DNA of 64,000 bases from Thereva unica (GCA_949987705.1 OX465281.1:167414516-167478515), one strand, 5' to 3'; shown: positions 43,948 to 54,810, counted from the first letter of the stretch. Numbers and translations are program-made. Notes: generated by a model from the letters alone, not told the origin.

Positions 43948-45535
43948 ACATTGTAGACACGTTTCAGTACAAAAAAAATTAATCAATGAATAATAAAACA
44001 TAAATCATTCAATAAATAAGTTCCTCCTAAAACAAAAATACGATTTTCATGCTTAATTGGCAGGCATTTCAATAAAACAAAAATCGAAAAAGTGAAAACG
44101 GTACAAGACAAAAAGCATCGAGTGAGTCAGTGTAGTGCACCGCTAGACATGTGATAAAGTAAATCTCATGATCTTGATTTCTAGCAATCAGTCTGAATCC
44201 GTAACCTTTATTATAAAGCGTAATCCACGTGAAAGTCAAATTCGCAATTTTTAAAAAATATAAAAAGTGAAATATCAGGAGCAGGGCGACGTTACACTAA
44301 TTATTCTAAAGTGAGGACATAACGGAAAAAGGTTTCTGCATGCAAGTGGCACCTCATGATAAACCCAGCAGGAGAAAACGGCATTTTTCATACTTAATCA
44401 AGACATCAAGCGAAAGGATTTAAGATAAGTCTAAGATTAATCTTTTATTAACAACATATTTGTTTTCTTTTGGGTAAAATGCAAGTTCAAAGGGAGCACA
44501 TAATGCGAAAATAATTAAACTGCGGCCGAGGCTTTTCCCATTGCTGAAGGAAACAACAATACAAATCAATTCCCACATACGTTAAAATCAACAGGCAGGC
44601 TAATTACGATTCTACATAATGCACATACATCTACGTACACATGATACGACATATAAAAAAAGGAAAGAGGAACACAATCATCATTTCGTAAATTAAGATA
44701 TATAGGAACATAAGGTACATAGTCTTAAGAACATTAGTGACACATACATAAGTGATTCATATAGTTTTCTTATTGCTTGATTTTTTTATATAAATATTTT
44801 TTAATTTTCTTTTTAATACTAACATAAGTAAGGTAATACGTAAACAAATAAAATAATTAGAGAATCAATAGTCCGCCTAATATTGTAAAAGATTTTTGAT
44901 ACTAACGCTCATTTTCAGGTTCATACAAATGTACACATATAAATAAATATGAATGTATATGGTATATATTTAAAGAAAACAACTACTAACCCTTACATTT
45001 TCAGCTTTCATACATACAAATAGATACAATATCACGATTTTTGCCAAAATATTTTGTTGCACCAAAAAAAAAAATTTTTTTTTCTCTTTCACTAGTGCAT
45101 ATTAATTATTATCATACAGTTATTGAGCATATAATTGTGTTAATGTGAATATTTGATTTTTCTTTTTTTTTTCCATCTCGTTTCTTTTCTTAGTGAGTAC
45201 TCGTAAAAAATAAATGTTCACATTCTATTTTATTGCAAGGTAGATAACAAATCGAGTAGGGTTGTCGGTATTAGGTTGGTTTTATTAAGAATGTTTTACT
45301 TAAAGTATTTATTTACATGGTCAACGTTTAACAACAATTTATTTTCTAGTGTTTCTATGTAGTGGAACAACTTACAAGTCAACATAAATATAGCTAGTCC
45401 TAATATAACATAGTTCTCCTACACCCATCCTTCCAAACGTCGCGAAACGAGCCAATTTATCAAATCACCATTTCTTTTTGACAAAATCAATCAATAAATA
45501 TAAGACAAAATCAATCAATAAATTAAGTTTGCTCA
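43948..45535 (+). other. Long untranslated leader of the CsRn1-type element
   Basis: About 1.6 kb of AT-rich DNA between primer site and gag, without a credible reading frame. It is unusually long for a compact LTR element. Homopolymer tracts (a then t) lie near 45063-45085. Confidence 0.7.
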
Positions 45536-46399
45536 ATGGAAGAGTCGGACCTAAACAATATGTCGGAAACGGATGAGCGAAGGGGGGAATCGAGTAGTGG
45601 AATCGAGGTGAAAGAAACCATTCACGCAGGCGTAAGCATGCTTAAAATACCAACCTTCTGGAATTCTAGGCCAGACCTATGGTTTCTCCAGGTTGAAACT
45701 CAATTTAGAGTAAAAGGTATAACCACTTCGAGTACTAAGTACGACCATCTGGTCGCTGCACTGTCGACTGAGGTAATGGAATTGGTCGCAGACCTTCTTT
45801 TAAAACCTCCTCCATCGGACAGATACGAAAAACTCAAATCCGCGATACTAGCACGCAGTAGAGATTCAGAAGAGCGACGATTGGACGCTCTATTGCACAA
45901 GGTTGAGTTAGGAGACGCGAAACCGTCAGAACTTTACCGCCAAATGGAGGCCTTAGCTGGGAACAATAGTCTAGTCAGCAACACCTTACTCCAAAAACTT
46001 TGGATTAGTAAGCTTCCAACCACAATACAAGGCTGTGTCATCGCGATGGAACAGTCTCAGGGCGTAGGTAAACTTTTTGACATAGCAGACAAAATTCACG
46101 ACTCTATTTCCACTCACAAAGTCTCTTCTATTGTTGGAACTTCTCAACAAATAGAATCAAATGACCATTTTGCTAGTACCCTACAGTCACTTTCAGAACG
46201 CATTCGTAAATTAGAAATGAGTAAAACTCAGTCGAACGATAGACATTATCAGCGAGATAGGGTCGCACGATCTCGCTCCAGATCCCACTCTAGGAGTAAT
46301 TCGCCAAACCGCGGACGAAAACTATGTTACTACCATAGAAAATTCGGACCAAAAGCTAGGAAATGTGTAACACCGTGCGAAGCAAAAAACCCTCAATAG
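45536..46399 (+). CDS. gag: Gag protein of the CsRn1-type element
   Basis: Encodes a 287-residue capsid-type protein that would package the element's RNA. The start at 45536 (atggaagagtcgg) is the first ATG of a frame with no upstream extension. The N-terminal half has the Gag pattern FWNSRPDLWFLQVETQFRVK (about residues 41-60). It is followed by KYDHLVAAL and LDALLHKVELGDAKPSELYR. Near the end is a Ser/Arg-rich stretch (RSRSRSHSRSNSPNRGRK), then a CHCC motif, C264-X2-H267-X9-C277-X3-C281, instead of the usual CCHC knuckle. This variant is typical of the CsRn1 clade. The frame is intact to its stop at 46397-46399. Its last 36 bases overlap pol, which is read after a -1 shift. Confidence 0.95.
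   Translation: MEESDLNNMSETDERRGESSSGIEVKETIHAGVSMLKIPTFWNSRPDLWFLQVETQFRVKGITTSSTKYDHLVAALSTEVMELVADLLLKPPPSDRYEKLKSAILARSRDSEERRLDALLHKVELGDAKPSELYRQMEALAGNNSLVSNTLLQKLWISKLPTTIQGCVIAMEQSQGVGKLFDIADKIHDSISTHKVSSIVGTSQQIESNDHFASTLQSLSERIRKLEMSKTQSNDRHYQRDRVARSRSRSHSRSNSPNRGRKLCYYHRKFGPKARKCVTPCEAKNPQ
46384..46390 (+). promoter_or_regulatory. -1 ribosomal frameshift site A AAA AAC
   Basis: The heptamer aaaaaac is phased A AAA AAC in the gag frame, four codons before the gag stop at 46397. A -1 slip there enters the pol frame, which is open from here on. It is one of the most efficient eukaryotic slippery heptamers. I did not identify a downstream stem or pseudoknot. Confidence 0.9.
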
Positions 46400-49091
46400 C
46401 CACTTCGTCTACGGCACCGAAGATAGGCATTTTCCCTCGCCGTCTTTTCATCTTTGAGAAATCATTGAATACGCAATTCCTCATCGACACGGGGGCAGAA
46501 GTCTCCTTGGTTCCAAAAAAACTTTTTCCGAAACACCAAGTCATATCTGATTTTCGTTTAGTTTCGGCAAATGGTTCACCAATAAACACCTACGGTTTTC
46601 AACACCTCACAATTAATTTAAATTTACGTCACGATTTCGAGCACGTTTTCGTTGTGGCAGGAGCAGACCACGCGATAATAGGGGCGGACTTTCTTTATAA
46701 ACACAACTTGTCCGTTAACATTCGTCGAAGAAAGTTAACACACGAAACTACTTGCCTATCGGTAGAAGGAATTACTCGTCGCATTGATTTCTCGTCGCCA
46801 AAAATCTTCACCCTGCATGACATTTTCGGAAGCATCCTAAACCAGTTTCCCACTTTGAAAACCCCATCTAACTTTAGAAATGAGGTAAGACACAACACAG
46901 TGCACCGCATCATAACAGAAGGATCACTTCCTTGTTCCCGAGCACGTAGACTAAACCCACAGAAATTCCAAATCGCCAAAAACGAATTCCAGGCCATGGT
47001 CAAGTTAGGCATTTGCATACCATCCTCTTCCTCAGTATCATCACCGCTACACTTAGTTCCGAAGAAGGACCAAAACGATTGGAGACCCTGCGGCGATTTC
47101 CGTCGCTTAAATGCAGTCACGGTTTTCGACCGATATCCCTTACCCAACTTACAAGACTGTAATATAAACCTGCAAGGATGTCAATACTTTTCTAAGATCG
47201 ACCTAGTGAGAGCATACAATCAAATTCCTGTTGCTCCAGAGGACATATTCAAGACGGCAATCATAACCCCATTCGGGCTCTACGAATTCACTCGTATGCC
47301 GTTCGGACTAAAAAACGCCGCTCAAACCTTCCAACGTTTTATAAACGAAGTCCTCAACGATCTTGATTTCACCTTCGCGTATGTCGACGATATCTTGGTC
47401 GGAAGCAAAACGGCGGAAGACCACAAGCAACATTTGCACTTGCTTTTCACTCGTCTACAGCAATACGGCATGACAGTCAACCCTCACAAATGCATCTTCG
47501 GGATGAAAGAAATCGATTTCCTCGGACATAGTATTTCATGCCGTGGAATCTCTCCCTCAAAAGATCGGGTTTTGGCAATAAGAGATCTTCCAGCACCTAC
47601 AGGTACGAAACAGCTGCAACGTTTCCTTGGGATGGTAAATTTTTATCATCGCTTCATACCAAACTTGGCCAATATAGCTGCACCTCTTTATGATTTATTG
47701 AGGAGTAATGCGAACAAGAAGGGAAAGCCTGAATTTCTTTGGGCAGAAGAACACGACCGAATTTTCACGAAAATTAAAGAAGATCTGGCCAAACAGACCT
47801 TATTAACTCACCCAGACCCAAAAGCTGACATCAGTCTGTGGACAGACGCATCCAATGATGCCATAGGAGTGGTATTGCAGCAGCGCGAACAAGGTCAATG
47901 GAAACCCCTGGCATTCCACTCCAAGAGATTGCAGGCTGCAGAAAAAAAATACTCCACCTTTGATAGAGAACTGCTTGCAATATACTTGGCAATAAAGAAA
48001 TTTCGGCATGTCCTTGAGGGAAGGTCTTTTACGGTCTATACAGACCACAAACCCTTAACAACAGCCATTTTCGGTAAATCAGAGAGATCCCCACGGCAGA
48101 CTAATCACCTCGGTTTTATAGCTCAGTTTACCAACGACATAAGGTATATCAAAGGACCCTTGAACACCGTATCAGACACCCTTTCAAGAGCACACATAGA
48201 CGAGGTAAACTATCCTAAGGAGTTAAGTCTCCATGAACTAGCCAAACAACAGGGGATGGACGAAGAACTGGGAGAACTTTTGTCCAAACAAAATGTCACA
48301 AATAAATCCTCATTTTCACTAAAGAAAATACTCATTCCGTTAGAAGACGTAGAAATTTGGTGTGACACTTCCACAGGAAGGAATCGGCCATACGTACCCG
48401 AACCCATGCGCTGGATGACTCTCAATTCGATACATCGGTTATCTCATCCGGGCATCCGCGCAACACGTAAGCTAATCACAACCAAATACTTCTGGCCCAA
48501 AATGAACCAGGATTGCAACAACTGGACAAAAACCTGTATCCCGTGTCAAAAGGCCAAGACACATAAGCACACACAGTCCCCACATGGACAGTTTGCGGTA
48601 CCAGACGCAAGATTTCAGCATGTCCACATGGACATAGTAGGTCCCTTACCGCAATCCCAGGGATATACATACCTCTTAACCTTAAGAGACCGTTTCTCCC
48701 GTTGGCCTGAGGTCACACCTCTAAGAAACATGCATGCAACCACAATTTCAAATGCTTTCCTACGCACCTGGATCGCACGCTATGGGGTACCCAGAACGCT
48801 CACCACGGATCAAGGAACACAATTTGAGTCCACCTTATTTAAAGAACTTACCAAACTACTGGGTTCTCACAGAGTAAGGACCACAACATACCACCCCCAG
48901 TCTAATGGTTTCATAGAGAGGTTCCATAGGCACCTTAAGGCTGCAATTAGAGCCACAGACGAGTCTAAAAAATGGTACGATAGCTTGCCATGGATCCTTT
49001 TAGGTATTCGAACTGCCCTTATGGAAGACCTGAATACATCCCCAGCGGAATTACTCTATGGACAAACGCTACGTTTACCAGGTGAACTGAT

Positions 49092-49228
49092 TCTTTCTTC
49101 TTTTCTTTGTGCCCCTTTAATCCCTCATGGGACATAGGGCGGAAACAGTTGCCCTCCAGCGGACTCTGTTTTGCGCGACAGCTCTCAGCTCTGACCAGGA
49201 TCTCCCAGTTGTTGCGGCCTCTGCTAGT
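49092..49228 (-). mobile_element. 137-bp 5'-truncated LINE B tail inside pol
   Basis: Bracketed by the 12-bp duplication aggtgaactgat (49080-49091 and 49229-49240). On the minus strand it reads the last residues of a LINE ORF (RGRNNWEILVRAESCRAKQS), then ttccgccctatgtcccatga and gggattaaagg, ending in an a/g-rich tail (aaagaaaagaagaaaga). The same tail ends the LINE at 54960 and the scrap at 15797. Target-primed insertion with extreme 5' truncation explains it. Confidence 0.9.
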
Positions 49229-49604
49229 AGGTGAACTGATGGTGAACGAAAATGACACAAATATACAAATTTCCGCGCCGTTAGCTAAACAGATCCAAGA
49301 ATCTATACGCAGAATCAAGCCATATAATCCCAGAACGCGAAAACAAAACCACATATTCGTGCCACAAGAAATGAATAATTGCACTCACGTTTTTATGCGC
49401 GATCCTATATTAAGGAGTAGCTTATCTCCACCGTACACAGGGCCTTACCAAGTAGTTAAAAAATTTATAAAGTATTTCATTATACTTATAGATGGAAAAA
49501 AAGAGAAAGTCAATATTGACAGATTAAAACCGGCTTTTGTTTTGAACCCAAATATTCATTCAACAACACCGGATAGGAGAAAGAAAGTCACTTTTAACAT
49601 TTGA

Positions 49605-49888
49605 ATTCAGGTATGACTGCCTAAAATACCTTGTATGAAAGTTGAAACCGTAAAATTATTATAAGAATAGCAATTATTTATGTCGATTATACTATGATGC
49701 TGTCAAATCATGTGAAATGTACTTATACTAAGTTTAGTATCTAAGATAAATCACAGGTAGAATTGCAAAATTATAACTGAATAATAATTATTATAACTGA
49801 ATTAATAGATGCACGTTAAGTTTATAATCAAACATAATCAATAAGATAGTTTTAAATAATTGAATTAAAAATTATGTAAATTTTTTTT
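49605..49888 (+). other. 3' untranslated part of the CsRn1-type element
   Basis: AT-rich, no coding content, between the end of pol and the polypurine tract. A short gaataataattattataact duplication lies near 49778-49803. Confidence 0.6.
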
Positions 49889-49889
49889 A

Positions 49890-49904
49890 ACAGAGGGGGA
49901 GTCA
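49890..49904 (+). promoter_or_regulatory. Polypurine tract
   Basis: acagagggggagtca directly before the 3' LTR, preceded by a T run. This is the expected primer for plus-strand DNA synthesis. Confidence 0.85.
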
Positions 49905-50196
49905 TGTGGCTACTTTCCACATACAAGTAGCTAGCAATTATTTAGCTCAAAGCAAAGGTCCATACCCGCTCCGTTATCACTGTTCCGGAAGGACAGGATA
50001 ACGAGCCCAGGCCAATTTACCAGATTCGTTCATTCAGTCACAAGTGCTAAGGAAATCCAGTCGCCACCTGCCTCCTCGTCTGCGCTAGCAATAGGGATAA
50101 ATGTTAATAACATTCTAACAAGAAGCCTATCTTTTATATTAGTGGCGTTGTGTCTTATTGTGTTTTGGAGCAGTGTAATAATAGGGCAACGCTACA
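49905..50196 (+). repeat. 3' LTR of the CsRn1-type element
   Basis: 292 bp, one base different from the 5' LTR. Confidence 0.95.
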
Positions 50197-50201
50197 GAAC
50201 A

Positions 50202-51735
50202 CTTATCGAGTCGTACCAAAAATCCGGCGTATTAATACTTCGACTAAGTTACTTGTTTTTTATCATTAGCTCCTGTAACTGCAATGTCGTCGAAGTATAC
50301 GGCTACGTTAGGGATACCTTCCAATAGTTTCTCAAGGTAGTGCTGGAATATTGCTGGTGCGTTGGAAATGCTAAACGGTAGCCTATTGTACTGAAAATAT
50401 TCCTTGTGTCTTGATATAATAAAATACCTACGGGATTCTGGAGCCACTTCAAACAGGAGGTAGGCATCTTTGAGATCGATCTTTGTGAATTTGTCCCCAT
50501 ATTTTAGCTGTCGCCGTAATTGACCAAATAGTGGGTCTGGATGTGCTTCCGTTATTAAGACTGGATTTATCGTCGTTCGAAAATCGCCCAGATTCTTATA
50601 GATCCATCTTTCTTAGGAACATTGACGGCCGGTGTAGCCCATTCAATTGGCGTTGTACTTGGGTCCACCGCTGATATAATTCCTTTATGCTCTAGACGTT
50701 TTATTTCAGCCTCAACGTTCCTCTGAAGCCCAAACTTAATAGGTCTTGCAGCAATGTGGACAGGCTTTGCGTCTGTTTTGATGTGTAGCTTTACTTCATT
50801 AACGTTAATTAATTCCTGTAACTGTTGCTCTGTGGAGTTTTGGCACCTTTTACCGTTTGTTATAGTTTGACCAGATTGATGTGCGTCTTCCCTCTGAGTC
50901 TGAATGTTGTACACTTGTTTTGGTGGCTTCAAACAAAATGCTTCGTTCCATGGTAGCCCAAAAAGCATAGGGTTAGCTGCGTCTATGACCGCTGCTGCTA
51001 ATACCTGCGTTACTCCATCCAATGAGACATTGACATATGTCAATCCCCGTGGTTGTAACTTAAAATTTTCGTAAGCGTTAAGTACTGGGCCTTTATAAAG
51101 TTTAGGCGAACATATTTGTTTCCAGAACTCAGTACTGATAATTGAGTATGCCGCTCCTGGGTCCCAATCCATGGTACACTTTAGCCCATTGATTTTTACA
51201 TTGATTTTCTTTCCCCTATTTACTAGGTAAATATCATCCTGTTCTCCTCGATCCATATGGTCGATATAATTATCCGTTTCAGGTCGGTAAACGCCTGTAT
51301 TCGTTTTTTGTGTATAGCGTTTTGACTTTAACTTGTGGTGAACCGTATTGTTACCTGTTGTTTCGTCGTTTAGGATCTTAGCCCTACCTTTTTTCAAACA
51401 GCAGGATCCAAAATGACCCACAATTCCACATGCTTCGCCCTTGTGCTTTTTTGCGGTACATTTTCTATTGTAATGCTCTTGTCCACATCTTTTGCATTGT
51501 TTTGTACTTATGTATACCGACTCTGTTGCTTCCTTGTACTTTTTGTTTTATTGAACTGTCTTATTTGGATACGATTCACTGTCTTGATCTACTTCGGGTT
51601 CATCATGGTCTTTTTCTGCGGTTTCTCTAGCTTGTGCTACCGCAAAAACCTCCGTGAATGTCACTTCTCTTTCAGCGTCGTTCTCTTTAATTTTTAACTC
51701 TGGCCATTTTTGTCTAAGTTCTATTTTTAATTTTT
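50202..51735 (-). pseudogene. pol: Ty3 gag C-terminus, protease and RT first part
   Basis: Minus-strand order from 51735: gag tail with ELRQKWPELKIKENDAER, then a zinc-knuckle pair with CKRCGQEHYNRKC and CGIVGHFGSCC (near 51400-51510). The protease region has INGLKCTMDWDPGAAYSII near 51160; the active-site triplet normally DTG/DSG reads DPG here. RT follows with ATPAVNVPKKDGSIRI near 50600, TKIDLKDAYLLFEVAPES near 50470, RLPFSISNAPAIFQ near 50370 and the catalytic YFDD near 50290. Stops and frameshifts occur near 51540, 50570 and 50240. The reading continues at 43631 on the far side of the CsRn1-type insertion. Confidence 0.85.
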
Positions 51736-53196
51736 AACTTCCCAGTATAGCAAGTTATTGTAATCGGTCCGAAAATCGAAATCGAAATTTTCGACGTATT
51801 TTCATCTTTTAAGGTCCCAGGAGCATTTTAAGCAAAAAATTGGGAGGAAGTAAGTGTGTGTGAGTGTGGTCATTTTTTCCTGCACGATATTGCGCGAACC
51901 AAAAAAGATATCGACTTCGTTGAGGTGTCGTTCGAGGCGTATTAACCGAAATATGATCTCAAAAGATTTTCATAAAACTCGGTCGAGCCGTTTTTTTTGT
52001 TTAAGCGGCGTAAGTGATTTTTGTACCAGCACGATATCGCCCGAACCAAGAAAGATATCGATTTACTTGAGGTGCCGTTCGAAGCGTATTAGCGACAATA
52101 TAATCTGAAAAGATTTTTATAATATTCGGTCGAGCGGTTTTTGGTTTAAATGACGTAAGTGATTTTTGTACCTGCACGATATCGCGCGAACTATAAAAGA
52201 TATTGACTTGGTTGAGGTGCCGTTCGAAGAGTATTAACCAAAATATGATCTGAAAAGATTTTCATAAAATTCGGTCGAACCGTTTTTTCTTTGTTTAAAC
52301 GACGTTTGTGATTTTTGTACCTGCACGATACCGCGCGAACCAAAAACTATATCGACTTGATTGTCGGTCAAAGTGGTGCCGAAAAAAGAATATTAACGAA
52401 GAAATGCTCTGAAAAAAATTTCATAATATTCGGTTGGGCCTTTTTTCTTTAAATAGAAAAACTCCGGCTAATTGTCTGAAAGACCTTAAATTTACAAGTT
52501 TTGCTAATATCTAATAAACTCAATGGAATGAGACCCGTTCTGAACAAAGTGATCTTTTTTGGGTTCTGCGCAGCGATGGCCTTCGAACAAAACATCATTT
52601 GTAAAAATCCGACAAGCTTTCAAAATCGTGCAAAAATTTCGTTACCCTTTACAAACAGCGCGAATTTTTCAAACCTTGGATTAGCACTTTTTCACGGGGA
52701 ATTGTTTTCTAAGCGTGATACAGTTTCAGAAAATTGCGGTTTATCCCGGGATTTGCAGTAGTTACCGCAAAATTTGTTCTTTTTGCTTAAGTCTGACAAG
52801 TACTTAACAGTTACAGTTTTGCTAATATCTCCGGAAAGCTTTAGAATTTCCAAATGTAGTCATTCGCTTCTCAGTTTGTCAATGGCGCTTCAGCCCGCTC
52901 TATACGAATTTGAACACCCGCTTTAGTGCAGTGAACGAAATACGGAGGAAATTTTTGTTTGCTAACGTTCAGGAAAAACAAATTCTCTAGAAAAATCTTG
53001 TGGATTTACTACTATTATAGTTATTTGAACTAGCTTCTCTCGGAATTGCTTTGTCATCAGTTCTGATACTAGCCAATTTTCCAGTGCTAAACGAATAACT
53101 ATTTTGTAAGAAGTCAGTTTTTTCCATCATCGTTCGTCATACTGGGAAGTTAATCGTGTGGACCGACGGGGTCAAACCCACATCCCAACTAGTTTA
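51736..53196. mobile_element. Tandem-repeat element bounded by aacttcccagtat, copy 2
   Basis: Left boundary aacttcccagtat at 51736-51748 and its inverse at 53139-53151, with a shared right skirt (ggaccg..gggtc.aacccac, atcccaactagttta) to 53196, as in the copy at 21484. Four internal units of about 146-150 bp start near 51880, 52026, 52171 and 52321 on tgcacgatatcgcgcgaac. They are followed by about 650 bp without repeats, and an 86-codon frame at 52501-52761 there has no known relatives. It interrupts the gag of the minus-strand Ty3 element: gag text ends at about 53197 and resumes at about 51735. Confidence 0.85.
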
Positions 53197-53760
53197 TGTT
53201 TCAGCCCCGTCGCAAATCTATCTCGAAGTTGTCTATCCAAAATTTCTCCGTTATAACCGCAATCACGGCTTAACTCTTTTAATGTAAGAATCATACGCTA
53301 ATTCTATCGACTGGTTTTTTGTGCGGCTGCAGTTCCAGAAGTCGATTAAAGCCTTAAATCTAGTACATTCGACTTGATATAAACATAAAAATTTACCTAT
53401 GATTGCGTCATAGTTTTGTTCTTTAAATCTTGTTGCCTCATCTGCAAAGGTAATTTTGAGTTGGTGAAATGTCTCCGGTCCTGGGGCAGACAGGAAAAGT
53501 TCACGCTTTGCCTTTTTAAAAGACTTGTCGTTCAAACCCCACATTCTGCATTGCGCTTTAAAGTAATGCAAAAATGTTTCAGCAGGGGTTTTTGGGTTGT
53601 ACGTTTCGCACTTGAAATTTTTTATAGTCTGTTTAACTTCACTTTCAGGTTCGATTGAATTTCTTGAATTCTGATGAGCCAACTGTTGTAGCAATAGTGA
53701 AATTTGTTGCTGGTTTTGTATTTGCAGCTCCAATAGTGTTGCGAATTGTGCGTTGTCCAT
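53197..53760 (-). pseudogene. gag: Ty3 gag N-terminal part
   Basis: Starts at an ATG at 53760, about 20 bases inside the 5' LTR boundary. Residues include MDNAQFATLLELQIQNQQQI, a Gln-rich start, then FKCETYNPKTPAETFLHYFK and CRMWGLNDKSF. A frameshift near 53275 is followed by LKELSRDCGYNGEILDRQLR and DRFATGLKHK, the usual end of the capsid helical region. The element inserted at 53196 cuts it there. Confidence 0.85.
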
Positions 53761-53782
53761 AATTTTACTTCTCGTCGGCAAA

Positions 53783-53936
53783 TGTAATGTAATTTGAAAA
53801 GACTGTTTAGGGCGTTAAGTGTTTTATTCAAAAGCCAAAATGACACAACTAAAAACTTCTTCTTTTCTTAATAATATATTCTATTCTCAAATTAACATGA
53901 AACAAAATCTTCTTCTTTCTAAATCTTAACTCTACA
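53783..53936 (-). repeat. 5' LTR of the minus-strand Ty3 element
   Basis: Plus-strand reading runs tgtaatgtaatttgaaaaga to aaatcttaactctaca, followed by the duplication atca. It has indels relative to the LTR at 39982. Confidence 0.85.
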
Positions 53937-53940
53937 ATCA

Positions 53941-54489
53941 ATAAAATCATTTCTTTCATTTAGTACTAATATTGTTATTAGAAACAGTTGATTATTTATT
54001 TTGAATTGAAAATGCTTTGAGCCTTATACATAAAAAACAGGGTTGAGTATCCAATGGTAAACTTTTGATAAGGAGTGGTCAATCGCAATATTTAAAATTT
54101 ATTCTAAAGGAATTTTAAGAAATAATATTAACTAATTTTTTCGATGTTAAGAGCAGTCGGAAAACGAATGGAGACTAGACTCAAGTAGTGAACAAGAGAC
54201 AGAACTGAAAATGTATTGAAAATTAGATAAATTCGTCTTTCGACTTTCGACGAGTGTGAACAGAAATCAGGCGGAATTTAGGCCAACAAATTTAGACATT
54301 TGGAGATGGATGGAGTGATAATTAAAAATTTTCCAAAATTTTTCTAAGCCCAAGAAATGTCGAGGTAAGATGTACAGAGCAACCGACTCTTATTGCTTTC
54401 TGCGTTGGAATAAAAAAAATCGCCTTGTTTTTTAGGTGCAAGTCTAAGTTTAAGTGTCACCTCTTACAGTCCATCACGTCGCTCGCGTG
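53941..54489. other. AT-rich spacer
   Basis: No gene or clear repeat recognised. Confidence 0.4.
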
Positions 54490-54810
54490 ATAGTGTAATA
54501 TCTAGTAGTTAGGTTAGCTCGCAGGACCAAAGGATATGATAGTGAACCGGTTTACGACAGAGATTTGGTCTACTTTGGTCCCATAGGTATAAGTTTCACT
54601 CTCTATCACTTTGGCCTCACCTCAAACTGCTTTTGTGTATGATGCAGATATTACACTATATACTCATTTTTCTGCATCTTTTTGGTGTAAAGATTGTGAT
54701 GCCTATGTATAGTTATACAATAAACGCCATTGAGAAGGAGAGTTCCTCATAGTTTTTGCAGACTTTGAGTACAATGTTATGTTTGGATTAGTGTGAGAGA
54801 CCATATATGT
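54490..54810. mobile_element. Copy 2 of the MITE family seen at 9776
   Basis: Shares tgtgtatgatgcag, tattacacta, gtgtaaagattgtgatgcc, caataaacgc and ttcctcatagttttt, in the same order as 9776-10121. The ends are less clear than in copy 1. Confidence 0.65.

Larger units (their letters stand above)
46384..49604 (+). pseudogene. pol: Pol polyprotein of the CsRn1-type element, broken near its end
   Basis: Open for 924 codons from an in-frame ATG at 46363; translation would enter from gag by frameshift. Domains in order (ATG numbering): aspartic protease with FLIDTGAEVSLV (Asp42); reverse transcriptase with YVDD at residues 340-343; RNase H with LWTDAS near 494 and YTDHKPL near 560; integrase zinc module HRLSHPG near 690 and CIPC near 726; and core Asp near 756 (HMDIVGP), Asp near 815 (TTDQGTQF) and Glu near 851 (GFIERF), the last two spaced exactly D-35-E. 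At 49092 a 137-bp LINE tail with its 12-bp duplication adds 149 bp, which shifts the frame and ends it at 49137. The rest of the integrase C-terminus continues from about 49229 to 49604 in another frame. Apart from this insertion I see no disabling change. Confidence 0.9.
43637..50196 (+). mobile_element. CsRn1-clade Ty3/gypsy LTR retrotransposon, young copy
   Basis: The LTRs of 292 bp (43637-43928 and 49905-50196) begin tg and end ca and differ at one base (43827 region, ggaataaa against gggataaa). The element is flanked by gaaca at 43632-43636 and 50197-50201. Internal order is primer site, about 1.6 kb leader, gag (45536-46399), pol in the -1 frame, polypurine tract. The CsRn1 assignment rests on the CHCC gag motif and the tRNA-Trp-like primer site, both known marks of that clade. 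A 137-bp LINE tail interrupts the end of pol, so the copy is no longer autonomous, though otherwise well preserved. Confidence 0.95.
39982..53936 (-). mobile_element. Minus-strand Ty3/gypsy retrotransposon with three nested insertions
   Basis: Related LTRs bound the unit at 39982-40129 and 53783-53936, flanked by atca at 39978-39981 and 53937-53940, a 4-bp duplication. On the minus strand the order gag, protease, RT, RNase H, integrase runs from 53760 to 40161 and is collinear once the three insertions are set aside: 51736-53196, 43637-50196 plus its duplication, and 41161-42406. Roughly 4.7 kb remain, a normal size for a compact Ty3 element. LTRs differ by indels, and frameshifts occur in gag and pol, so the copy is old. 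Confidence 0.9.

Noticed and set aside
45700..45900. Minus-strand frame inside gag
   Set aside because: Shadow of the intact plus-strand gag.
49107..49604. Separate 165-codon gene after pol
   Set aside because: Its first part is the inserted LINE tail; the rest is the displaced C-terminus of integrase.
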